From Chelativorans salis (GTDB lineage: Bacteria > Pseudomonadota > Alphaproteobacteria > Rhizobiales > Rhizobiaceae), in assembly GCF_025336525.1 (NCBI RefSeq), contig NZ_JAOCZP010000006.1:186001-250000 (forward strand): a stretch of 64,000 nucleotides of DNA, in the 5' to 3' direction. Of this stretch, positions 25,762 to 38,107 are shown in pieces (within the stretch, counting starts at the first letter, position 1; every line of letters starts with the position of its first letter). Both the position numbers and the translations under genes were made by a program. The notes under the pieces are model-generated. The model searched no databases. It was given only the letters and a program-made list of their open reading frames with translations, and was not told where the DNA came from.

Positions 25762-26439
25762 TCACTGCTGCGGCTGTGTTTGCTGGGCCGGAGTTTCCGC
25801 TTCCGTTTCCCGCGTTTGGTACTGCAGATCGAGCGCCGTCAGCGCGAGCAGTGGCGGCGGCATGGCAGCGCCCGCAAGCCTTAGCTTCCTCGCTGCATCC
25901 TTGCACGCCACGATGTCGTTGGCATCGGCGAGTTCTTCGGCCCTGTCCAGGTTCAGCGGAACATCTTCCTCTGCTTCGCTCGCCTCCGGCGGCACCGGTG
26001 CGCTCAGGCCGGAGGTCTGCGGTGCGTCCTCCCCATTGCTTTGCGTGGCCGCCTCGGTGTTCGGATCCGGCGCCTCGTGTGCCGGACCGCTTTGCCCAGA
26101 TTGCTCCTGTGCGGAACTGGACTCGGAGGAGGGTTGCGGCGGCACTGCCTCGCCTGAAGCCGGCGAGGAATCCTCTCCCGCGGCGGCGGATTGGTCGGCG
26201 GGTGCGTCCGCCTCCGGCGGATTCCCCTGGGCATCGTCCGCCTCAGGTGGGTTCTCCCGAACGAAGGCGAGAAGCTCCTGGCAGAGGTTGGCCGGTCGGC
26301 CGGCATCGGCTTGCTGAGTATCGGTTGCCTCCGCCGTTGCAGGCGCTTCGCCCTCTGTGGCTCCCGGCTCCGTATCTGTCTGTGCAAGCGAAGTCGACGC
26401 CGCCAAGGCGAAGATTCCCGCGAGAATTATCGTTTTCAT
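25762..26439 (-). CDS. Secreted acidic low-complexity protein of unknown function
   Basis: About 225 residues from ATG 26439, with GGAG upstream. A clear signal peptide (MKTIILAGIFALAASTSLAQ) leads a long Pro/Glu/Ala/Ser-rich, probably disordered segment (about 25-165). A more ordered C-terminal part follows (LNLDRAEELADANDIVACKD, then AARKLRLAGAAMPPPLLAL). Two cysteines (NLCQELL and IVACKD) lie in the two ordered parts and could pair. No enzymatic motif is seen. It probably resides in the periplasm and is cotranscribed with the small membrane protein downstream. Confidence 0.68.
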   Translation of the reverse strand: MKTIILAGIFALAASTSLAQTDTEPGATEGEAPATAEATDTQQADAGRPANLCQELLAFVRENPPEADDAQGNPPEADAPADQSAAAGEDSSPASGEAVPPQPSSESSSAQEQSGQSGPAHEAPDPNTEAATQSNGEDAPQTSGLSAPVPPEASEAEEDVPLNLDRAEELADANDIVACKDAARKLRLAGAAMPPPLLALTALDLQYQTRETEAETPAQQTQPQQ

Positions 26440-26596
26440 CGCATTGATCTCCTTCCCGAAAATCTCCCGTTCCGCCACCGAGCTACAGTAACCTAAAGTG
26501 TGGCCAGACGATATATATCTAGATCACCAAAACCAAAGGTGTACATGCACTCGCAGTATCCGAGGTGAGACGCGAGGAGCTTTCGGTGCGATATCC

Positions 26597-27595
26597 TCAC
26601 ATGACGAGCGATAGCGCCGCCGCCAGTAGCACCAGGAACAGCGTGATGGAGACCACGACCTTGATGTGACCGGCACCAAGAGCGAACATCTCCTTGAGTG
26701 CAGTCTTGACGCCAAGAGCTGCGATGGCCGTGATCAGAAGCCAGCGCGAGACTTCCGACAGGAAGGCAGCAAGGGCCGCGGGTACAAAGCCGAGGCTGTT
26801 GACGACGACCAGAGCCGCGAACAGAAGGACAAAGGACGGCAGGGATAGCCTCGCCGCGCCCTCCCCGCGCCGGGCAAAGAGCATGATGGCGATCACCACA
26901 AGCGGCAGGAGCGCCACGCGCAGGAGCTTGACAAAGGTAGCGGTATCTCCCGCCTCGTTGGAAACCGCGTATCCCGCGCCCACCACCTGCGCGACGTCGT
27001 GGATGGTGGCACCGATCATCACGCCGATTTCGCGATCGTCGAAGCCAAGTGCGGTGAACAGGATCGGATAAGCGATCATGGCGATGGTGGACAGGCCGGT
27101 GACGGCGATGACGGTGAAGAGTGTATCCTTCTCGCGCTCGGGCCGCTGAGGCAGAACGGCGGAAATGGCGAGCGCGGCCGATGCGCCACAGATCGCCACC
27201 GCACCGCCGGTCAGCAATCCGAAGGACCAGTGGCGGCCAAATAGTCGCGCCATCACCACGCCGAAGCCGATGGTGGCGGCTACCGAGATGAGCACCAGCG
27301 CTATGGGCTCGAAACCAAGCGCGCCGATCTGCTCGAAGGTGATGCGCGCGCCTAGCAGCCCGACACCCAGGCGCAACAGCGTCCGGGACGCGAAGTCGAC
27401 ACCCGCCGCGCTGCGTGGCTCGCTGGCCATAAAGTGGAACGCCATGCCCAAGAGCAAAGCGAACAGCATGGCGGGCCCGCCATAATGCTCCGACAGGAAA
27501 TTTGCTGCCACGGCAATGAGCAGCACGAACAAGATGCCCGGCGCGAGCGCCTTCAGCTTTTCAAGACGGGCTCCAGTCTTGTCGATCAGCGACAC
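26597..27595 (-). CDS. yeiH: YeiH-family putative inner-membrane transporter
   Basis: 332 residues with about ten hydrophobic spans. Family segments include LLRLGVGLLGARITFEQIG, GGAVAICGASAALAISAVLP and MIGATIHDVAQVVGAGYAVS, typical of the UPF0324/YeiH group, annotated as putative sulfate exporters without strong proof. The start overlaps the 3' end of panC by ten bases, so it belongs to the panBC transcript although its function has no obvious tie to pantothenate. Confidence 0.9.
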   Translation of the reverse strand: MSLIDKTGARLEKLKALAPGILFVLLIAVAANFLSEHYGGPAMLFALLLGMAFHFMASEPRSAAGVDFASRTLLRLGVGLLGARITFEQIGALGFEPIALVLISVAATIGFGVVMARLFGRHWSFGLLTGGAVAICGASAALAISAVLPQRPEREKDTLFTVIAVTGLSTIAMIAYPILFTALGFDDREIGVMIGATIHDVAQVVGAGYAVSNEAGDTATFVKLLRVALLPLVVIAIMLFARRGEGAARLSLPSFVLLFAALVVVNSLGFVPAALAAFLSEVSRWLLITAIAALGVKTALKEMFALGAGHIKVVVSITLFLVLLAAALSLVM

Positions 27596-28548
27596 GAAGA
27601 GTGATCTCTGTGTGTTGACGACAAACCGGCAGGCATAGCGTCCAATGCGTGATGCCCCGCGGGGCTATCGGTTTCTTTGGACCGATGGCGTACGCGCTGT
27701 GCCGGCATGACTTTCACGTTGTCGATGAGCCTCGTTTCTCCCAACCAGGCGGCCGCAAGCAAGCGCCCTGGCCTTTCTGCTGCGCTGAACGGTCTAAGAT
27801 CGTCGTCGGCCCGCAATTCCAGATATTCGACCTTGCTGAAACCCGCCCTCAGAATTGCTTCTCTAGCGGTTGCAAGCGCATCGTCGACGGATGCACCTTT
27901 TGTCAGCCGGTCGGAGGTATCGAAGAGGATCTCGGCGAGCATTGGGGCCACCTTGCGCTCCGCAGCCGACAGTCGGACATTGCGTGACGACATGGCGAGG
28001 CCATCCGGTTCGCGCACGGTTGGGCAGCCGACGATTTCAATCGGAATGTCGAGATCGCGGGCAAGCCGTCGCACGACATGGAGTTGCTGGAAATCCTTCT
28101 CGCCAAAAAAGGCGAGGTCGGCGCTGGTCTGGAGGAAGAGCTTCGTAACAACGGTGGCGACACCATCGAAGTGGCCTGGGCGGAAAGCGCCGCACATGCC
28201 TTCGCTGACGCCTCTGACTGACACTGTGGTGGCGAAGCCTTCCGGATACATCTCAGCCGCATCCGGGGCATAGAGCATATGGGCTCCCAGCGAAGAGAGT
28301 TTAGCGGCATCCTCATCCTCGGTGCGGGGATATGCAGCAAGATCGCTCGAACTGTTGAACTGCGTCGGATTGACGAAAAGCGTTACGATGACCCGATCGG
28401 CTTGGTCGAGCGCCGCGCGCACCAAGCTCAAATGGCCTTCGTGCAGGGCGCCCATGGTCGGGACGACGGCAATGCGAGGGTTGTCCCGACGCCACGCAGC
28501 CACCGCTGTTCGCAGCTCGGTGACGGCCCGGATGATGGATATGCTCAT
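27586..28548 (-). CDS. panC: Pantothenate synthetase PanC
   Basis: Condenses pantoate and beta-alanine with ATP. Motifs: [40 protein letters not shown] and MSSRNVRLS. At 320 residues it exceeds the usual 280-290. The conserved body ends near RLIDNVKV, and about 38 further residues (from [12 protein letters not shown] to the end) look unrelated to the family; this tail overlaps the start of yeiH. The start overlaps the panB stop by ATGA. Confidence 0.95.
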   Translation of the reverse strand: MSISIIRAVTELRTAVAAWRRDNPRIAVVPTMGALHEGHLSLVRAALDQADRVIVTLFVNPTQFNSSSDLAAYPRTEDEDAAKLSSLGAHMLYAPDAAEMYPEGFATTVSVRGVSEGMCGAFRPGHFDGVATVVTKLFLQTSADLAFFGEKDFQQLHVVRRLARDLDIPIEIVGCPTVREPDGLAMSSRNVRLSAAERKVAPMLAEILFDTSDRLTKGASVDDALATAREAILRAGFSKVEYLELRADDDLRPFSAAERPGRLLAAAWLGETRLIDNVKVMPAQRVRHRSKETDSPAGHHALDAMPAGLSSTHRDHSSCR

Positions 28549-29390
28549 GCTGCGTCTCCCCCTGGAACAGCCTCCGATTGATCCTTGAAGACATGCTCGG
28601 GCGCCGGGAACCGCCGCTCACGCACCTCCCGCGCATAGTCTGCGATGGCCGCTTCAGCCATCTGCCCCAATTCCGCATAGCGTTTAGCGAATTTCGTCTG
28701 GAAGGCAGTAAAGAGGCCCAGCATGTCATCCACCACCAGAATCTGGCCATCGCATGCGGGCGAGGCTCCAATACCAATGGTGGGAATCGCGACACACTCG
28801 GTGATCCGGCGGGCGAGCACCTCTGGTATCTTCTCCAACACCACGGAAAATGCGCCTGCCTCCGCGCCGGCTTCGGCATCTTTGATCACGAGTTGCGCAT
28901 CCTTGCCCCTACCCTGCACACGATAGCCACCAAAGGCATTGACCGCCTGCGGCGTCAGACCGATATGGGCCATGACCGGAATGCCGCGTCCTGTGAGGAA
29001 GGCGATCGTTTCGGCCATGCTCTGACCCCCTTCCAGCTTGACCGCCGCACAGCCGGTCTCGGCCATCACACGGGCGGCATTGCGGAAAGCCTGTTCGGGA
29101 CCTTCTTCATAGAAACCGAACGGCATGTCCACGACCATCAGAGCCCGCTCCAGTCCGCGCTGTACTGCCTTGCCATGCATGATCATCATGTCGAGAGTGA
29201 CTCCAAGCGTAGACGGCAGGCCGTGCAACACCATGCCGACGCTGTCACCGACAAGCACGATGTCGCAATGCGGGTCGACGAGCCTCGCGACGGGCGTCGT
29301 ATAGGCGGTCAGGCAGACGAGCGGGGTCTGGCTCTTTCTAGCTGCAATGTCCGGCGGCGTGAGGGCAGTGTTTCGTCCCGTTGCGCTCAT
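28545..29390 (-). CDS. panB: 3-methyl-2-oxobutanoate hydroxymethyltransferase PanB
   Basis: First committed step of pantothenate synthesis (ketopantoate formation, methylene-THF dependent). 281 residues from ATG 29390. Motifs: [76 protein letters not shown]. The open frame upstream of 29390 lacks family similarity. It is the first gene of panB-panC-yeiH and divergent from the NAD regulator across 178 bases. Confidence 0.96.
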   Translation of the reverse strand: MSATGRNTALTPPDIAARKSQTPLVCLTAYTTPVARLVDPHCDIVLVGDSVGMVLHGLPSTLGVTLDMMIMHGKAVQRGLERALMVVDMPFGFYEEGPEQAFRNAARVMAETGCAAVKLEGGQSMAETIAFLTGRGIPVMAHIGLTPQAVNAFGGYRVQGRGKDAQLVIKDAEAGAEAGAFSVVLEKIPEVLARRITECVAIPTIGIGASPACDGQILVVDDMLGLFTAFQTKFAKRYAELGQMAEAAIADYAREVRERRFPAPEHVFKDQSEAVPGGDAA

Positions 29391-29568
29391 TACGCTTCCT
29401 TCCCTGCCGTCAACGGATGACGCGGCTGTTTCGCATATCCTTGTGCGATTGCGAAGGAGAGAATCGCACTGCACAATGTCGCTTGTTCGCAAATAGCGTT
29501 GTAGAGCCGATTGCTGTGGTGTTTCGCCGGATATCTCCGCCTGATAATACTCCTGAGGGAAAACATCC

Positions 29569-30534
29569 GTGGCAGCAGGGCGCGACAAATCGAAGATGTA
29601 TGCCAGCGACGGGCGACCTCGCGAATTGAAGGTGGATCTGGTCGCTGTCGTGGCTGCCGTGACCGACAACGATCCACGGGCATTGACTATCAGTCAGGGC
29701 AGCGCCCTGCCCGCCGGACCTTTCGAAATGGGGCACCGTTCACTGCAAGCGGGGCTCCGTGACTGGGTGGAACAGCAGACCGGGCAAGCGCTCGGCTATA
29801 TCGAGCAGCTCTACACCTTTGCCGACCGGGACCGCATCCCCGAGGAGCAAGCACGGCGAGCGATATCGATCAGCTATCTTGGCCTCACACGCGACGAGTG
29901 GAGCGAAGGCGGACCTCCTCGCGACTGGCAAAGCTGGTACGACTATTTCCCGTGGGAAGACCATCGTGCAGGCGCGCCCTCGATCATCGCCGATGCCATC
30001 CTGCCGCCCCTGAGGGCATGGACGGAACAGCAAGGCGGAAAGGCTCGTGAGGAGCGCCGGCAGCGTATCGCTATCGGCTTCGGCATCGATGGCCGCCCGT
30101 GGAACGAGGAACTCGTTCTGCAACGCTACGAGCTGCTCTACGAGGCAGCCCTCGTGGAGGAGGCGCTTAGGGATGGGGGTGGAGCGCGCGCGCCGCACAT
30201 TCCGGGGCGGCCTATGATTGCAGATCACCGCCGCATCCTGGCGACCGGAATCGCGCGGCTGCGGACAAAGATCAAGTACCGCCCGGTGGTATTCGAACTG
30301 ATGCCGCCGGTCTTCACACTGCTGCAACTGCAGCGGGCCGTGGAGGCGCTTGCTGGCAGACTCGTCCACAAACAGAACTTCCGCCGCCTCATCGAACAGC
30401 AGGAGCTTGTTGAGGAGACCGGCGAGACCATGTCGGAGACGGGTGGCCGTCCTGCCAAGCTGTTCCGCTTCCGGCCGGCCGTGCTGATGGAGCGATCGGC
30501 CGCAGGCACGAAATTATCCGTCTCACGATCTTGA
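29569..30534 (+). CDS. Nudix-type NAD biosynthesis regulator (NrtR/NadQ-like, COG4111)
   Basis: 321 residues. The N-terminal two thirds have the Nudix-like fold of this group ([21 protein letters not shown], then LEMGHRSL-like [19 protein letters not shown]); the catalytic Nudix box is degenerate. The C-terminal third is a winged helix ([20 protein letters not shown], ending in [17 protein letters not shown]). Members of this group repress NAD synthesis genes and sense an NAD-related metabolite. GTG 29569 is taken as the start because TGAGGGA lies nine bases upstream; ATG 29596 is an alternative. It lies directly upstream of nadABC and its tandem operator-like repeats. Confidence 0.85.
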   Translation: MAAGRDKSKMYASDGRPRELKVDLVAVVAAVTDNDPRALTISQGSALPAGPFEMGHRSLQAGLRDWVEQQTGQALGYIEQLYTFADRDRIPEEQARRAISISYLGLTRDEWSEGGPPRDWQSWYDYFPWEDHRAGAPSIIADAILPPLRAWTEQQGGKAREERRQRIAIGFGIDGRPWNEELVLQRYELLYEAALVEEALRDGGGARAPHIPGRPMIADHRRILATGIARLRTKIKYRPVVFELMPPVFTLLQLQRAVEALAGRLVHKQNFRRLIEQQELVEETGETMSETGGRPAKLFRFRPAVLMERSAAGTKLSVSRS

Positions 30535-30539
30535 CTCCT

Positions 30540-30590
30540 CTTATACTCAAGGTAAGCATATGCACGGCTTATACTCATTCGAAGCATAAG
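30540..30590 (+). promoter_or_regulatory. Tandem 23-bp imperfect palindromes upstream of nadA (candidate NAD-regulator operators)
   Basis: Two copies at 30540-30562 and 30568-30590 share CTTATACTCA and AAGCATA around a variable 4-base core (AGGT and TTCG). Each is an imperfect dyad (CTTAT ... ATAAG in the second copy). Starts are 28 bases apart. The second copy overlaps the nadA ribosome-binding site. The arrangement fits operators of the regulator encoded immediately upstream; the pairing is inferred from position and from known NadQ/NrtR sites before nadABC. Confidence 0.7.
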
Positions 30591-30599
30591 GAGGCGGCT

Positions 30600-31574
30600 G
30601 TGTTCGACCCCCCGAGCCGAACTGACGAACTTTACGACAGAGTGAAGCGCGTGATCCCGTCGGTCGAGTGGCCAGCCTTCGTGGAAGACATCGAGGCCAT
30701 TCTCGAACTGAAGCGACGGCGCAATGCCGTTATCCTGGCGCACAACTACCAGACGCCGGAGATATTCCACTGCGTGGCTGACATCGTGGGCGACAGCCTG
30801 GCGCTTGCCCGCAAGGCCATGGAAACGGAGGCAGACGTCATCGTTCTGGCCGGCGTCCACTTCATGGCCGAGACCGCGAAGCTGCTCAACCCGGACAAGA
30901 CTGTGCTCATTCCAGACCTGGGGGCGGGGTGCTCGCTTGCCGAGTCCATCACGGCCGAGGATGTCTGCCTGATGCGCCTGCGGTTTCCGGGGGTTCCGGT
31001 CGTCACCTATGTCAACACATCTGCCGCGGTAAAGGCGCAGTCCGACATCTGCTGCACCTCCAGCAATGCGCGCGAAGTGGTGGAATCCCTCGGTCGACCA
31101 CGCGTCATCATGCTCCCCGACGAATATCTCGCGAAGAACATCGCAGCACAGACGGATGTCGAGATCATTGCCTGGAAGGGCCGTTGCGAGGTGCACGAGC
31201 GCTTCACCGCCGAAGACATCCGTGAATTGCGGGAGACCCATCCTGGCGTGTTGGTACTCGCACATCCCGAGTGCCCGCCGGAGGTCGTTGCGGAGGCGGA
31301 TTACTCTGGCTCTACTGCCGCAATGTCGGACTATGTGGGGCGCGAGAAGCCGCAGCGCGTGGTCCTGATGACGGAATGCTCCATGAGCGACAATGTGGCC
31401 GTGGCGCACCCGGACGTCGAGTTCGTCCGCCCATGCAATCTCTGCCCGCACATGAAGCGCATCACGCTTGCCAATATCCGCACAGCACTTGATGAGAACC
31501 AGCACGAGGTGACTGTCGCGCCCAAGGTGATGGAGCGTGCCCGGCACGCGGTCGAGCGGATGCTTGCCATATGA
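30600..31574 (+). CDS. nadA: Quinolinate synthase NadA
   Basis: [4Fe-4S] enzyme that condenses iminoaspartate with dihydroxyacetone phosphate to quinolinate. 324 residues from GTG 30600, chosen because AAGGAGG (30588-30594) is well placed; the frame upstream of this runs through the operator repeats. Motifs: [46 protein letters not shown], and a C-terminal [14 protein letters not shown]. Three cluster cysteines can be placed in these motifs. The stop overlaps the nadB start by ATGA. Confidence 0.95.
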   Translation: MFDPPSRTDELYDRVKRVIPSVEWPAFVEDIEAILELKRRRNAVILAHNYQTPEIFHCVADIVGDSLALARKAMETEADVIVLAGVHFMAETAKLLNPDKTVLIPDLGAGCSLAESITAEDVCLMRLRFPGVPVVTYVNTSAAVKAQSDICCTSSNAREVVESLGRPRVIMLPDEYLAKNIAAQTDVEIIAWKGRCEVHERFTAEDIRELRETHPGVLVLAHPECPPEVVAEADYSGSTAAMSDYVGREKPQRVVLMTECSMSDNVAVAHPDVEFVRPCNLCPHMKRITLANIRTALDENQHEVTVAPKVMERARHAVERMLAI

Positions 31575-33088
31575 GGCAAAACATCAACGTCCACGACCTC
31601 GGCGGGCGGCCAGTGATTGTCGGCGCGGGCCTCGCCGGGCTGATGACGGCGCTACATCTGGCCCCGGAGCCCGTCGTGATCCTGTCCAAGGTGCGCCTCG
31701 GAGAGGAAGCGGCGAGCGCCTGGGCGCAAGGCGGCCTCGCCGCCTGCCTCGGGCCCGACGACAGCCCTGACCTTCACCTGGCCGATACGCTCGCTGCCGG
31801 TGAAGGGCTTTGCGACCCGCAGGTCGCGGATGCGGTAGTCCGCGTTGCCCCGGCGGCCGTCGAAGCGTTGATGGGCTTCGGCGCACGTTTCGACAAAGCA
31901 GCGGATGGCACGCTGATGCTCGGCCTAGAGGCAGCCCATTGCCGTCGTCGCATCGTCCATGCCGGAGGGGACGCCAGCGGCCGCGAGATCATGCGAGCGC
32001 TCATCTCCACGGTCCGCCGAACGCCATCGATCACCGTCCTCGAAGGCATCGAAGCGCGGCGGCTATTGGTGGAGGACGGCGCCGCGTCCGGCGTACTTGG
32101 CGTCGGCTCTTGCGCTCCGGTGCTGTTTTCCACCGGGCGCGTGGTGATCGCCACGGGCGGCATCGGCGGCCTCTTTCATGACACCACCAACCCTCCCGGC
32201 TCCTTCGGTCAGGGCCTGGCGCTGGCGGCACGCGCCGGCGTGGAGCTCGCCGATATGGAATTCATCCAGTTCCATCCCACTGCACTCGACCGACCGGATC
32301 GGCCGATGCGGCTCATCAGCGAGGCCGTACGCGGCGAAGGCGCGATCCTGATAGACGAGTGTGGCCGGCGTTTTCTTGAGGCGGTGCCGGGTGCGGAGCT
32401 TGCCTCGCGAGATGTCGTGGCGCGCGCAGTGGCTGCCCATCTTGCCAAGGGCCATCGCGTGTTTTTAGACGCGCGGGAGAAGCCCGGCACCGCGTTTGCC
32501 TCGCGCTTTCCCGCAATCGCCGCAGCGTGCAATGCGCGCGGCATCGATCCGTCGCGCGAGCCGATCCCAGTCCGGCCCGCTGCACATTTCCACATGGGCG
32601 GGATTGCCGTGGACGCGCGCGGGCAAAGCTCGGTGCCTGGCCTTTGGGCCTGCGGCGAGGTTGCCTGCACCAGCCTTCACGGCGCCAATCGGCTCGCCAG
32701 CAACTCGCTCACCGAAGCCGCCGTCTTCACCCGCTGGGCCGCGGAAAGCGTGGGCGGGGCGGCGGTGCGGTCAAACCCGCGGCCAGTCTCTCTCTCGGTA
32801 CCCTGCGCGGCAGATCCCACCATGCTGCGTTGCCTTGTCTCCCGCATCCTCGGCACCGTGCGCGAGGGCCAAGCCTTGTTGGACGCCATCCCTCTTCTTG
32901 TCTCCCTGGCCAACCGCAAAGGCCCCGCTTCCGATCCCGCCGCAATCGCGCTGATGACCGCCGTTTCGCTCTCATGCGGGAAGAAAGCCGAGGTGCTCAC
33001 TTCCGCTCCGACTTTCCATGGCGGGGCACGCGCGCCCGGCACTCGCGCCTTACCCTCAAGCAGGCGTTCGAGGCCGGACGGGATCTAG
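31571..33088 (+). CDS. nadB: L-aspartate oxidase NadB, frameshifted near the C-terminus
   Basis: FAD enzyme making iminoaspartate from aspartate. Residues 1-467 follow the family: [73 protein letters not shown], and [14 protein letters not shown]. After Leu467 the open frame leaves the family. A two-base shift at about 32969-32974 (TCGCTCTCATG, a doubled CT) would restore the conserved [15 protein letters not shown] and a stop at 33126, four bases before nadC. As written the protein has 505 residues with a wrong tail of about 38. This is either a real mutation in a dinucleotide run or a sequencing error. Confidence 0.88.
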   Translation: MRQNINVHDLGGRPVIVGAGLAGLMTALHLAPEPVVILSKVRLGEEAASAWAQGGLAACLGPDDSPDLHLADTLAAGEGLCDPQVADAVVRVAPAAVEALMGFGARFDKAADGTLMLGLEAAHCRRRIVHAGGDASGREIMRALISTVRRTPSITVLEGIEARRLLVEDGAASGVLGVGSCAPVLFSTGRVVIATGGIGGLFHDTTNPPGSFGQGLALAARAGVELADMEFIQFHPTALDRPDRPMRLISEAVRGEGAILIDECGRRFLEAVPGAELASRDVVARAVAAHLAKGHRVFLDAREKPGTAFASRFPAIAAACNARGIDPSREPIPVRPAAHFHMGGIAVDARGQSSVPGLWACGEVACTSLHGANRLASNSLTEAAVFTRWAAESVGGAAVRSNPRPVSLSVPCAADPTMLRCLVSRILGTVREGQALLDAIPLLVSLANRKGPASDPAAIALMTAVSLSCGKKAEVLTSAPTFHGGARAPGTRALPSSRRSRPDGI

Positions 33089-33129
33089 TCCCAGAACCCA
33101 CTCTCCTATCGGCCCGGAGTGCATGATTC

Positions 33130-33987
33130 ATGGCTGTTCCTCCCCTTCCCCCCATCTTATTCGAGCCCCTGGTCCGCTCTGCGCTAACGGAGGATATCGG
33201 CCGTGCCGGCGATCTCACGAGCGATGCAGTGGTCTCCGCCGACCTCCATGCTGAAATGACGTTCGTCGCCCGTGAGCCCGGCGTCATCGCCGGGTTCGAT
33301 CCGGCCGCGCTCGCTTTCCGCCTCGTGGACCCGACGATCGCGCTACAGATCACCCGACCGGACGGCAGCACCGTTGACGCGGGCGACGCCATCGCCACCG
33401 TAAGCGGGCCCGCACGCAGCCTTCTTTCCGCCGAGCGCACGACCCTCAACTTCCTTTGCCATCTGAGCGGTATCGCCACAGCGACCTCAATGATGGTCGA
33501 GGCTGTGAAGGGACACAAGGCGAAGATCACCTGCACACGCAAGACGACGCCGGGCCTGCGCACGATGGAAAAATATGCCGTGCGCGCCGGCGGCGGTTCG
33601 AACCACCGCTTCGGCCTCGATGATGCAATCCTCATCAAGGACAATCACATTGCCATCGCCGGCGGTATCCACGCCGCGGTCGAGCGGGCGCGCACCCATG
33701 CCGGTCACATGGTCAAGATCGAGGTGGAAATCGATACGCTAGACCAGCTCGAGGAGGCGCTCTCACTCGGTGTTGACGCGGTGCTCCTGGACAACATGAC
33801 CCCACATGAGTTGGCTCACGCGGTGCGCCTAGTCGGCGAGCGCGCGATCACCGAGGCCTCCGGCCGCATCACGCCGGAAACCGTGTCGGCTATAGCTGCA
33901 TCCAATGTGGACCTCATCTCCGTGGGCTGGATCACCCACAGCGCGCCTGCACTGGACATTGGGCTGGATGTTTTGGTGAGGCGATAG
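33130..33987 (+). CDS. nadC: Nicotinate-nucleotide pyrophosphorylase NadC
   Basis: Converts quinolinate and PRPP to nicotinate mononucleotide. 285 residues of the type II PRTase fold. Motifs: LTEDIGRAGDLTSDAV, LNFLCHLSGIATAT, CTRKTTPGLRTMEKYAVRAG, SNHRFGLDDAILIKDNH, VEVEIDTL-type KIEVEIDTLDQLEEAL, and VDAVLLDNMTP. It is the last gene of nadABC. The restored nadB frame would end four bases before it. Confidence 0.96.
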   Translation: MAVPPLPPILFEPLVRSALTEDIGRAGDLTSDAVVSADLHAEMTFVAREPGVIAGFDPAALAFRLVDPTIALQITRPDGSTVDAGDAIATVSGPARSLLSAERTTLNFLCHLSGIATATSMMVEAVKGHKAKITCTRKTTPGLRTMEKYAVRAGGGSNHRFGLDDAILIKDNHIAIAGGIHAAVERARTHAGHMVKIEVEIDTLDQLEEALSLGVDAVLLDNMTPHELAHAVRLVGERAITEASGRITPETVSAIAASNVDLISVGWITHSAPALDIGLDVLVRR

Positions 33988-34045
33988 CCGGAACCTCCAA
34001 GGACATGGCATTTCCGCTCCGAGCGAGCGGGACGCAAGGGACAAG

Positions 34046-34062
34046 CCCGCTTGACAAGCGGG
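34046..34062 (+). terminator. Hairpin after nadC
   Basis: CCCGCTT (34046-34052) pairs perfectly with AAGCGGG (34056-34062) across a 3-base loop, 59 bases after nadC. The following GGTGTATTTCTTC is only partly T-rich. It could terminate nadABC, but it overlaps the -35 element of the thiC promoter. Confidence 0.4.
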
Positions 34063-34081
34063 GGTGTATTTCTTCTACACT
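34051..34081 (+). promoter_or_regulatory. Sigma-70-type promoter of the thi operon
   Basis: A perfect TTGACA at 34051-34056 is followed by TCTACA (34074-34079, 17-base spacer) or TACACT (34076-34081, 19-base spacer). Transcription would begin near 34087, exactly where the TPP riboswitch begins, which supports the call. Confidence 0.6.
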
Positions 34082-34086
34082 AAAGT

Positions 34087-36158
<2,072 letters not shown>

Positions 36159-36161
36159 GCC

Positions 36162-37163
36162 GTGCGCGTGCTGGTGAAGGGAGCGGGGGTGGCAGGCCTC
36201 GCCGTTGCGCATGAGCTTGCCCGGCGCAACATGGCCGTGACCGTTGCCGAAATCCGTGCCGGCATCGGCGGCAACGCCTCGTGGCTCGCAGGCGGCATGC
36301 TCGCCCCGTGGTGCGAACGCGAGAGCGCCGGGGAGGCGGTGATCGCGCTCGGGCGCGGCGCTGCCGACTGGTGGAGCGCGGCCCTTCCCGGCCATGTCAC
36401 GCGGGCGGGAACGCTCGTCGTGGCGCATCCCCGCGACGCCTCGGAGCTGAGACGTTTCTCGCAGCGCACGGAGAACCACGCCTGGCTGACGGAAGACGCG
36501 ATCGCCAAACTCGAGCCCGACCTTGCCGGCCACTTCCGACTAGGTCTTTTCTTCGACCAGGAAGCGCATCTCGATCCGCGGCGGGCGATGGAGGCGCTTG
36601 TCGAAAAGCTCTCCGCCATGGGCGTCACATTCCTCTTCGGCAGCGGACAGCCCGTCCCTTCCGGTTTCGACCGCATGATCGACTGCACCGGGATGGCAGC
36701 CCAAGATCCGGCTCTGCGCGGCGTGCGCGGAGAAATGCTGATCCTGCGCACCAGCGACATCAGCCTTAAGCGGCCGGTGCGTCTCCTCCACCCGCGCCAT
36801 CCGATCTACATCGTTCCGCGCCCCGACCACCACTTCATGGTCGGGGCGACCATGATCGAAAGCGACAATGAAGGCCCGATCACAGCGCGCTCGGCCATGG
36901 AGCTCCTCAACGCGGCCTATGCGCTCCACCCCGCCTTTGGTGAGGCCGAGATTGTGGAGACGGGGGCGGCGCTAAGGCCCGCCTATCGCGACAATCTCCC
37001 GCGCGTAGACGCCCGCGACGGGACCGTCACCGTGAACGGTTTCTACCGCCACGGCTTCCTGCTCGCCCCGGTAATGGCACAGCAGGCCGCCGAACTTGTC
37101 TTCGCATCTGAAAGCGACACGGAGCCCGAACATGAAGCTGATCATCAACGGCGAAGCGCTTGA
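36162..37163 (+). CDS. thiO: Glycine oxidase ThiO
   Basis: FAD-dependent oxidase giving dehydroglycine for the thiazole branch. 333 residues from GTG 36162, with GAGAGG upstream. The N-terminal FAD motif is [18 protein letters not shown], followed by [19 protein letters not shown], typical of ThiO. The C-terminus shows [14 protein letters not shown] and [12 protein letters not shown]. Its 3' end overlaps thiS by 32 bases in another frame. Confidence 0.93.
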   Translation: MRVLVKGAGVAGLAVAHELARRNMAVTVAEIRAGIGGNASWLAGGMLAPWCERESAGEAVIALGRGAADWWSAALPGHVTRAGTLVVAHPRDASELRRFSQRTENHAWLTEDAIAKLEPDLAGHFRLGLFFDQEAHLDPRRAMEALVEKLSAMGVTFLFGSGQPVPSGFDRMIDCTGMAAQDPALRGVRGEMLILRTSDISLKRPVRLLHPRHPIYIVPRPDHHFMVGATMIESDNEGPITARSAMELLNAAYALHPAFGEAEIVETGAALRPAYRDNLPRVDARDGTVTVNGFYRHGFLLAPVMAQQAAELVFASESDTEPEHEADHQRRSA

Positions 37164-37329
37164 GGCATCGGCGGCAACGCTCGCCGAGCTTCTTGCCGAA
37201 CTCGACTATGAGGGAGCCTGGCTCGCCACTGCCGTCAACGGCGAGCTCGTGCGGGCAGAAGAGCGGCAGGATTGCCGGCTGTGCGACGAGGACCGCATCG
37301 AGATACTCTCGCCAATGCAGGGAGGATGA
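37132..37329 (+). CDS. thiS: Sulfur carrier protein ThiS
   Basis: 65-residue ubiquitin-like carrier ([42 protein letters not shown]). The C-terminal Gly-Gly is the site adenylated and thiocarboxylated before transfer to ThiG. No thiF is in the window, so another E1-like enzyme must serve it. It starts inside thiO and ends just before thiG. Confidence 0.95.
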   Translation: MKLIINGEALEASAATLAELLAELDYEGAWLATAVNGELVRAEERQDCRLCDEDRIEILSPMQGG

Positions 37330-37333
37330 ACCA

Positions 37334-38107
37334 ATGCTGACATGCTACGGCGTGGAGCTTGCCTCGCGCCTCTTCCTCGGCACCGCACAATATCCTTCGC
37401 CTGCCATCCTCGCCGACACCGTGCGCGCCTCGGGCACGGAGGTCGTCACGGTGTCGCTGCGCCGCGAGACAGCGGGCGGCGCCTCCGGCGGGCGCTTCTG
37501 GGAGTTGATCCGCGAGCTAGGCGTGCGTGTCCTGCCCAACACGGCCGGCTGCCACTCGGTCAAGGAAGCCGTCACCACGGCCCGAATGGCGCGGGAGGTC
37601 TTCGCCACGGACTGGATCAAGCTCGAGGTGATCGGGAACCACGACACGCTGCAGCCCGATGTCTTCGGGCTCGTCGAGTCCGCGCGCATCCTGTCCGAGG
37701 AGGGCTTCTCGGTTTTCCCGTACACAACCGACGATCTGGTCGTCGCCGAGCGGCTGCTGGAGGCTGGTTGCAAAGTGCTGATGCCGTGGTGCGCGCCCAT
37801 CGGCTCCGCGGCAGGGCCACTCAACGTCCGGGCGCTCAGGTCGCTGCGCGCCCATTTCCCTGACACACCCCTCATCGTCGATGCCGGCCTCGGTCGCCCC
37901 TCCCATGCTGCTGCCGTCATGGAGCTAGGCTTCGACGCCGTGCTTCTCAACACTGCGGTCGCCAAGGCCGGTGATCCCGCTGGCATGGCGCATGCCTTCG
38001 CCGGCGCCGTGGAGGCCGGATTAGAGGCCTACCGAGCCGGCATCGTAGAACCCAGGGAGACGGCCGTTCCGTCGACGCCGGTCATCGGCCAGGCGGTGTT
38101 CTCGTGA
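37334..38107 (+). CDS. thiG: Thiazole synthase ThiG
   Basis: Forms the thiazole phosphate from DXP, ThiS-thiocarboxylate and dehydroglycine. 257 residues from ATG 37334, with GGAGG eight bases upstream. Motifs: [61 protein letters not shown] (the Schiff-base Lys), [35 protein letters not shown]. Overlaps the thiE start by four bases. Confidence 0.96.
   Translation: MLTCYGVELASRLFLGTAQYPSPAILADTVRASGTEVVTVSLRRETAGGASGGRFWELIRELGVRVLPNTAGCHSVKEAVTTARMAREVFATDWIKLEVIGNHDTLQPDVFGLVESARILSEEGFSVFPYTTDDLVVAERLLEAGCKVLMPWCAPIGSAAGPLNVRALRSLRAHFPDTPLIVDAGLGRPSHAAAVMELGFDAVLLNTAVAKAGDPAGMAHAFAGAVEAGLEAYRAGIVEPRETAVPSTPVIGQAVFS

Noticed and set aside
25569-26447. 292-codon open frame on the plus strand opposite the small envelope proteins
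   Set aside because: Arg/Pro-rich shadow composition and no ribosome-binding site; the minus-strand reading has a signal peptide and proper start signals.
28545-29669. Longer PanB reading of 374 residues
   Set aside because: The extra 93 residues run into the divergent promoter region and match nothing in PanB.
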